Of a DNA stretch of 6,362 nucleotides, positions 4,710 through 6,362 are shown one piece after another. Both the position numbers and the translations under genes were made by a program. Source of the DNA: JBEKHI01 sp050012355 (GTDB lineage: Bacteria > Actinomycetota > Actinomycetes > Streptosporangiales > Streptosporangiaceae); contig JBEKHI010000455.1 of NCBI GenBank assembly GCA_050012355.1, forward strand, positions 1 to 6,362, written 5' to 3'. Every line of letters starts with the position of its first letter. The first letter of the stretch is position 1. Under the pieces are notes generated by a model, which was not told the origin of the DNA, searched no databases, and was given only the letters and a program-made list of their open reading frames with translations.

Positions 4710-6362
4710 TCACGCGACGGCCTGTTTAGCGCTGCGACGACGCCTCACGTACCCCACGCAGGCCGGCGCTAGGGCGATCACGGCGAGGGTGAGGCCGCTC
4801 AGCGCGAACAGCTCCGGGTAGTCGCCGTACCCGTGGAAGCGGAACACGACGTGGTCGGTGCCCGCGGGGACGTCAACGGCGACCAGTGCGGGCGCCACCA
4901 TCCGGATAGGTTGCCGCCGGCCGTTCACGGTTGCCGTCCAGCCGGGGTCATAGGAGACGCTGAGCACCACGACTCCTGGCTGGCTCATCCGCACCGTCGC
5001 CGAGGCCTCGCCGTCATCGAGGTTGGCCTGTTCCGCGCTGACCGTGCCGACGGAGGACTGGCTTGGCACCGTCGGTAGCTGACCATTCCCGCCACCGCCG
5101 GACCCGTACCTGACACCGAGATAGGCGCTGTCCGCGGCGAGTCCGGAGCCAAGCAGCGGAATGCTGCTGGCACCTATGTTCGTCCGGTTCGCCGAGATCT
5201 CACCGACGATCCGGCCTACCTGGATGTAGCCGTCGCCGTTGATCGTCCACAGCGAGTAGGGGCCGGAGCGCATCGCCAGCCGCGCGGGCACCGGCGGCTT
5301 CTGGCTGACGGGAAGGATGAGGTAGCGGATCGCGAACAGCCGGTAGTCGGAGGGATCTTGTTCGTCGAAGTAGTACTCCGGGTCGGTCATCAGCGAAGCT
5401 GTCCGCAGCGTGTACCCGACCTCGTCGACATCGAGGCTGTCCAGGTACTGGTACACGGGCACCACCCCGACGGTGAAGCTCTGGCCCCAGTTCGACGGCA
5501 TCCCCGCGTACGTCCGGCCGCCGCCGTCGCGTTTGATCACCGCGACGAGGCGATCCATGTCGGCGCCCTCGACGGCGTCCGCGTGGCGCTGGGTCGCGAT
5601 CGCGGTGCCGTCTTGGCCGTCGTAGGCGCCGAGCTGAAGCCACGCGGGCGCGAGCACCGCGACCGCCGCGACAAGAACGACCGCCGGGTACAGGCCGGGC
5701 CGCCATCGTGGAACCCGGGCTTCCAGCAGCCGCCCGCATCTCGCCGCCAGCCACGCCGCTCCCCGGCCGGCGAGCAGCAGCGCGGCGAGCTGCACGCCCA
5801 TCATGAAGCGGCGGAAGAAGAGGTCGGCGCTGCCCGGGATCAGGTCGACGAGCGACCCGAACGTCGTGCGACCGAACGCGAACAGCAGGCACACCGCCAA
5901 CGCGACCAGCAGGGCGCGGGCTTCGGCGGACGAGGACCAGGCAAGCCACGCCAATCCGAGCCCGAGCGCCGCGCACACGGTGATGACGGGCAGCCGGCCG
6001 AAGTCGAGCAGTTGCCCTGAGAGCAGCCAGTGCATCACGTCACGCGCGCCGTAGCCGTCGACGTCTCCGGTGCCCTGCAGCGCCTCGTTGACGGCCGCCC
6101 ACCGTCCCTGCTCCACCAGCGGGACGATCACCCACGCCGCCGCCAGCACCGAACCGCCGAAGAGGATCGCGGCTCGCCGCAACCGGGTCACGAGCGGCCT
6201 CCCGGCGACGAACGGCCAGACGAGCAGCACCGAGAGCGCGAGGTAGCCGGTCTCGAAGTGCAGCGCGGCGGTGAGCGCGATCGCCGCGATCGCCCGGAGG
6301 TAGCCATGCCCGTCGCGGATCGCCCGCCAGCTCCAGCCCCACGCGAGCGGCAGCGTCCACGA
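4710..6362 (-). CDS. Multi-pass membrane protein, YfhO-like C-terminal part (runs off right edge)
   Basis: The minus-strand frame is open to the window edge, giving 550 visible residues; the N-terminus lies outside, so the GTG at 6228-6230 is internal rather than the start. Seen (visible-residue numbering): hydrophobic segments at about 22-52, 64-83, 124-142, 151-163, 187-206 and 224-244, then a long probably extracytoplasmic region (245-515), a last membrane helix (519-538) and a basic tail RRRRSAKQ. Near the end, VVLSVSYDPGWTATVNG, then VAVDVPAGTDHVVFRF, is the beta-rich motif typical of YfhO-family proteins (Y-x-P-G-W-x-A-x-V-x-G ... V-P-A-G-x-H-x-V-x-F-x-F). YfhO relatives are GT-C-like polytopic proteins linked to glycosylation of surface polymers (e.g. 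lipoteichoic acid in Bacillus); the substrate here is unknown. The Gly/Ser-rich stretch around GSGGGGNG is probably a linker. G+C is very high (78% at 5641-5700), like native actinomycete genes. Partners, if any, lie to the right of the window. Confidence 0.82.
   Translation of the reverse strand, partial: SWTLPLAWGWSWRAIRDGHGYLRAIAAIALTAALHFETGYLALSVLLVWPFVAGRPLVTRLRRAAILFGGSVLAAAWVIVPLVEQGRWAAVNEALQGTGDVDGYGARDVMHWLLSGQLLDFGRLPVITVCAALGLGLAWLAWSSSAEARALLVALAVCLLFAFGRTTFGSLVDLIPGSADLFFRRFMMGVQLAALLLAGRGAAWLAARCGRLLEARVPRWRPGLYPAVVLVAAVAVLAPAWLQLGAYDGQDGTAIATQRHADAVEGADMDRLVAVIKRDGGGRTYAGMPSNWGQSFTVGVVPVYQYLDSLDVDEVGYTLRTASLMTDPEYYFDEQDPSDYRLFAIRYLILPVSQKPPVPARLAMRSGPYSLWTINGDGYIQVGRIVGEISANRTNIGASSIPLLGSGLAADSAYLGVRYGSGGGGNGQLPTVPSQSSVGTVSAEQANLDDGEASATVRMSQPGVVVLSVSYDPGWTATVNGRRQPIRMVAPALVAVDVPAGTDHVVFRFHGYGDYPELFALSGLTLAVIALAPACVGYVRRRRSAKQAVA

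Overview
The window looks like chromosomal DNA from a high-GC actinomycete. Sampled coding stretches reach 77-78% G+C, GTG is used as a start, and the gene families are typical of Streptomyces or Pseudonocardiaceae-type genomes; the genus is an inference. Five protein-coding genes can be supported, two of them cut by the window edges.

Left part (1-1952): the 5' end of a LysR-type regulator (minus strand, running off the left edge) is divergent from a small SnoaL/NTF2-like protein gene (334-780, plus strand). The 119-bp gap between them carries a perfect 6-bp-arm inverted repeat and an overlapping T-N11-A dyad, the usual layout for a LysR regulator and its target. A convergent 242-bp gap with several short hairpins follows, then a minus-strand aminoglycoside-phosphotransferase-fold (APH/choline kinase-like) enzyme of unknown substrate (1023-1952).

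Middle (1953-3793): upstream of the phosphotransferase on the same strand is a 560-residue protein with one N-terminal membrane helix, a long unassigned middle and a C-terminal Nudix-like domain with a recognisable but atypical Nudix helix. Its gene is much lower in G+C (about 48-50% in three sampled 60-base stretches) than its neighbours, which suggests recent horizontal acquisition. A 12-bp perfect stem-loop follows its stop codon and probably separates it transcriptionally from the phosphotransferase. The architecture resembles membrane-tethered Nudix proteins of nucleotide-centred conflict systems, but no nucleotidyltransferase or other partner is visible here.

Gap (3794-4709): 916 bp without a convincing gene. 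It holds a 443-bp unit bounded by 45-bp imperfect inverted repeats (40/45 matching), a second inverted repeat pair inside it, a short 9-bp tandem repeat, and immediately to its right a run of stem-loops (4416-4529), the first with 15-bp arms. This is the least explained part of the window and could be a non-autonomous mobile element, a gene relic or a structured RNA/DNA site.

Right part (4710-6362): a minus-strand multi-pass membrane protein with a YfhO-like C-terminal domain, running off the right edge. Apart from the LysR/SnoaL pair, nothing shows that these genes work together; the window reads as unrelated core-type genes interrupted by an acquired Nudix gene and a repeat-rich stretch.
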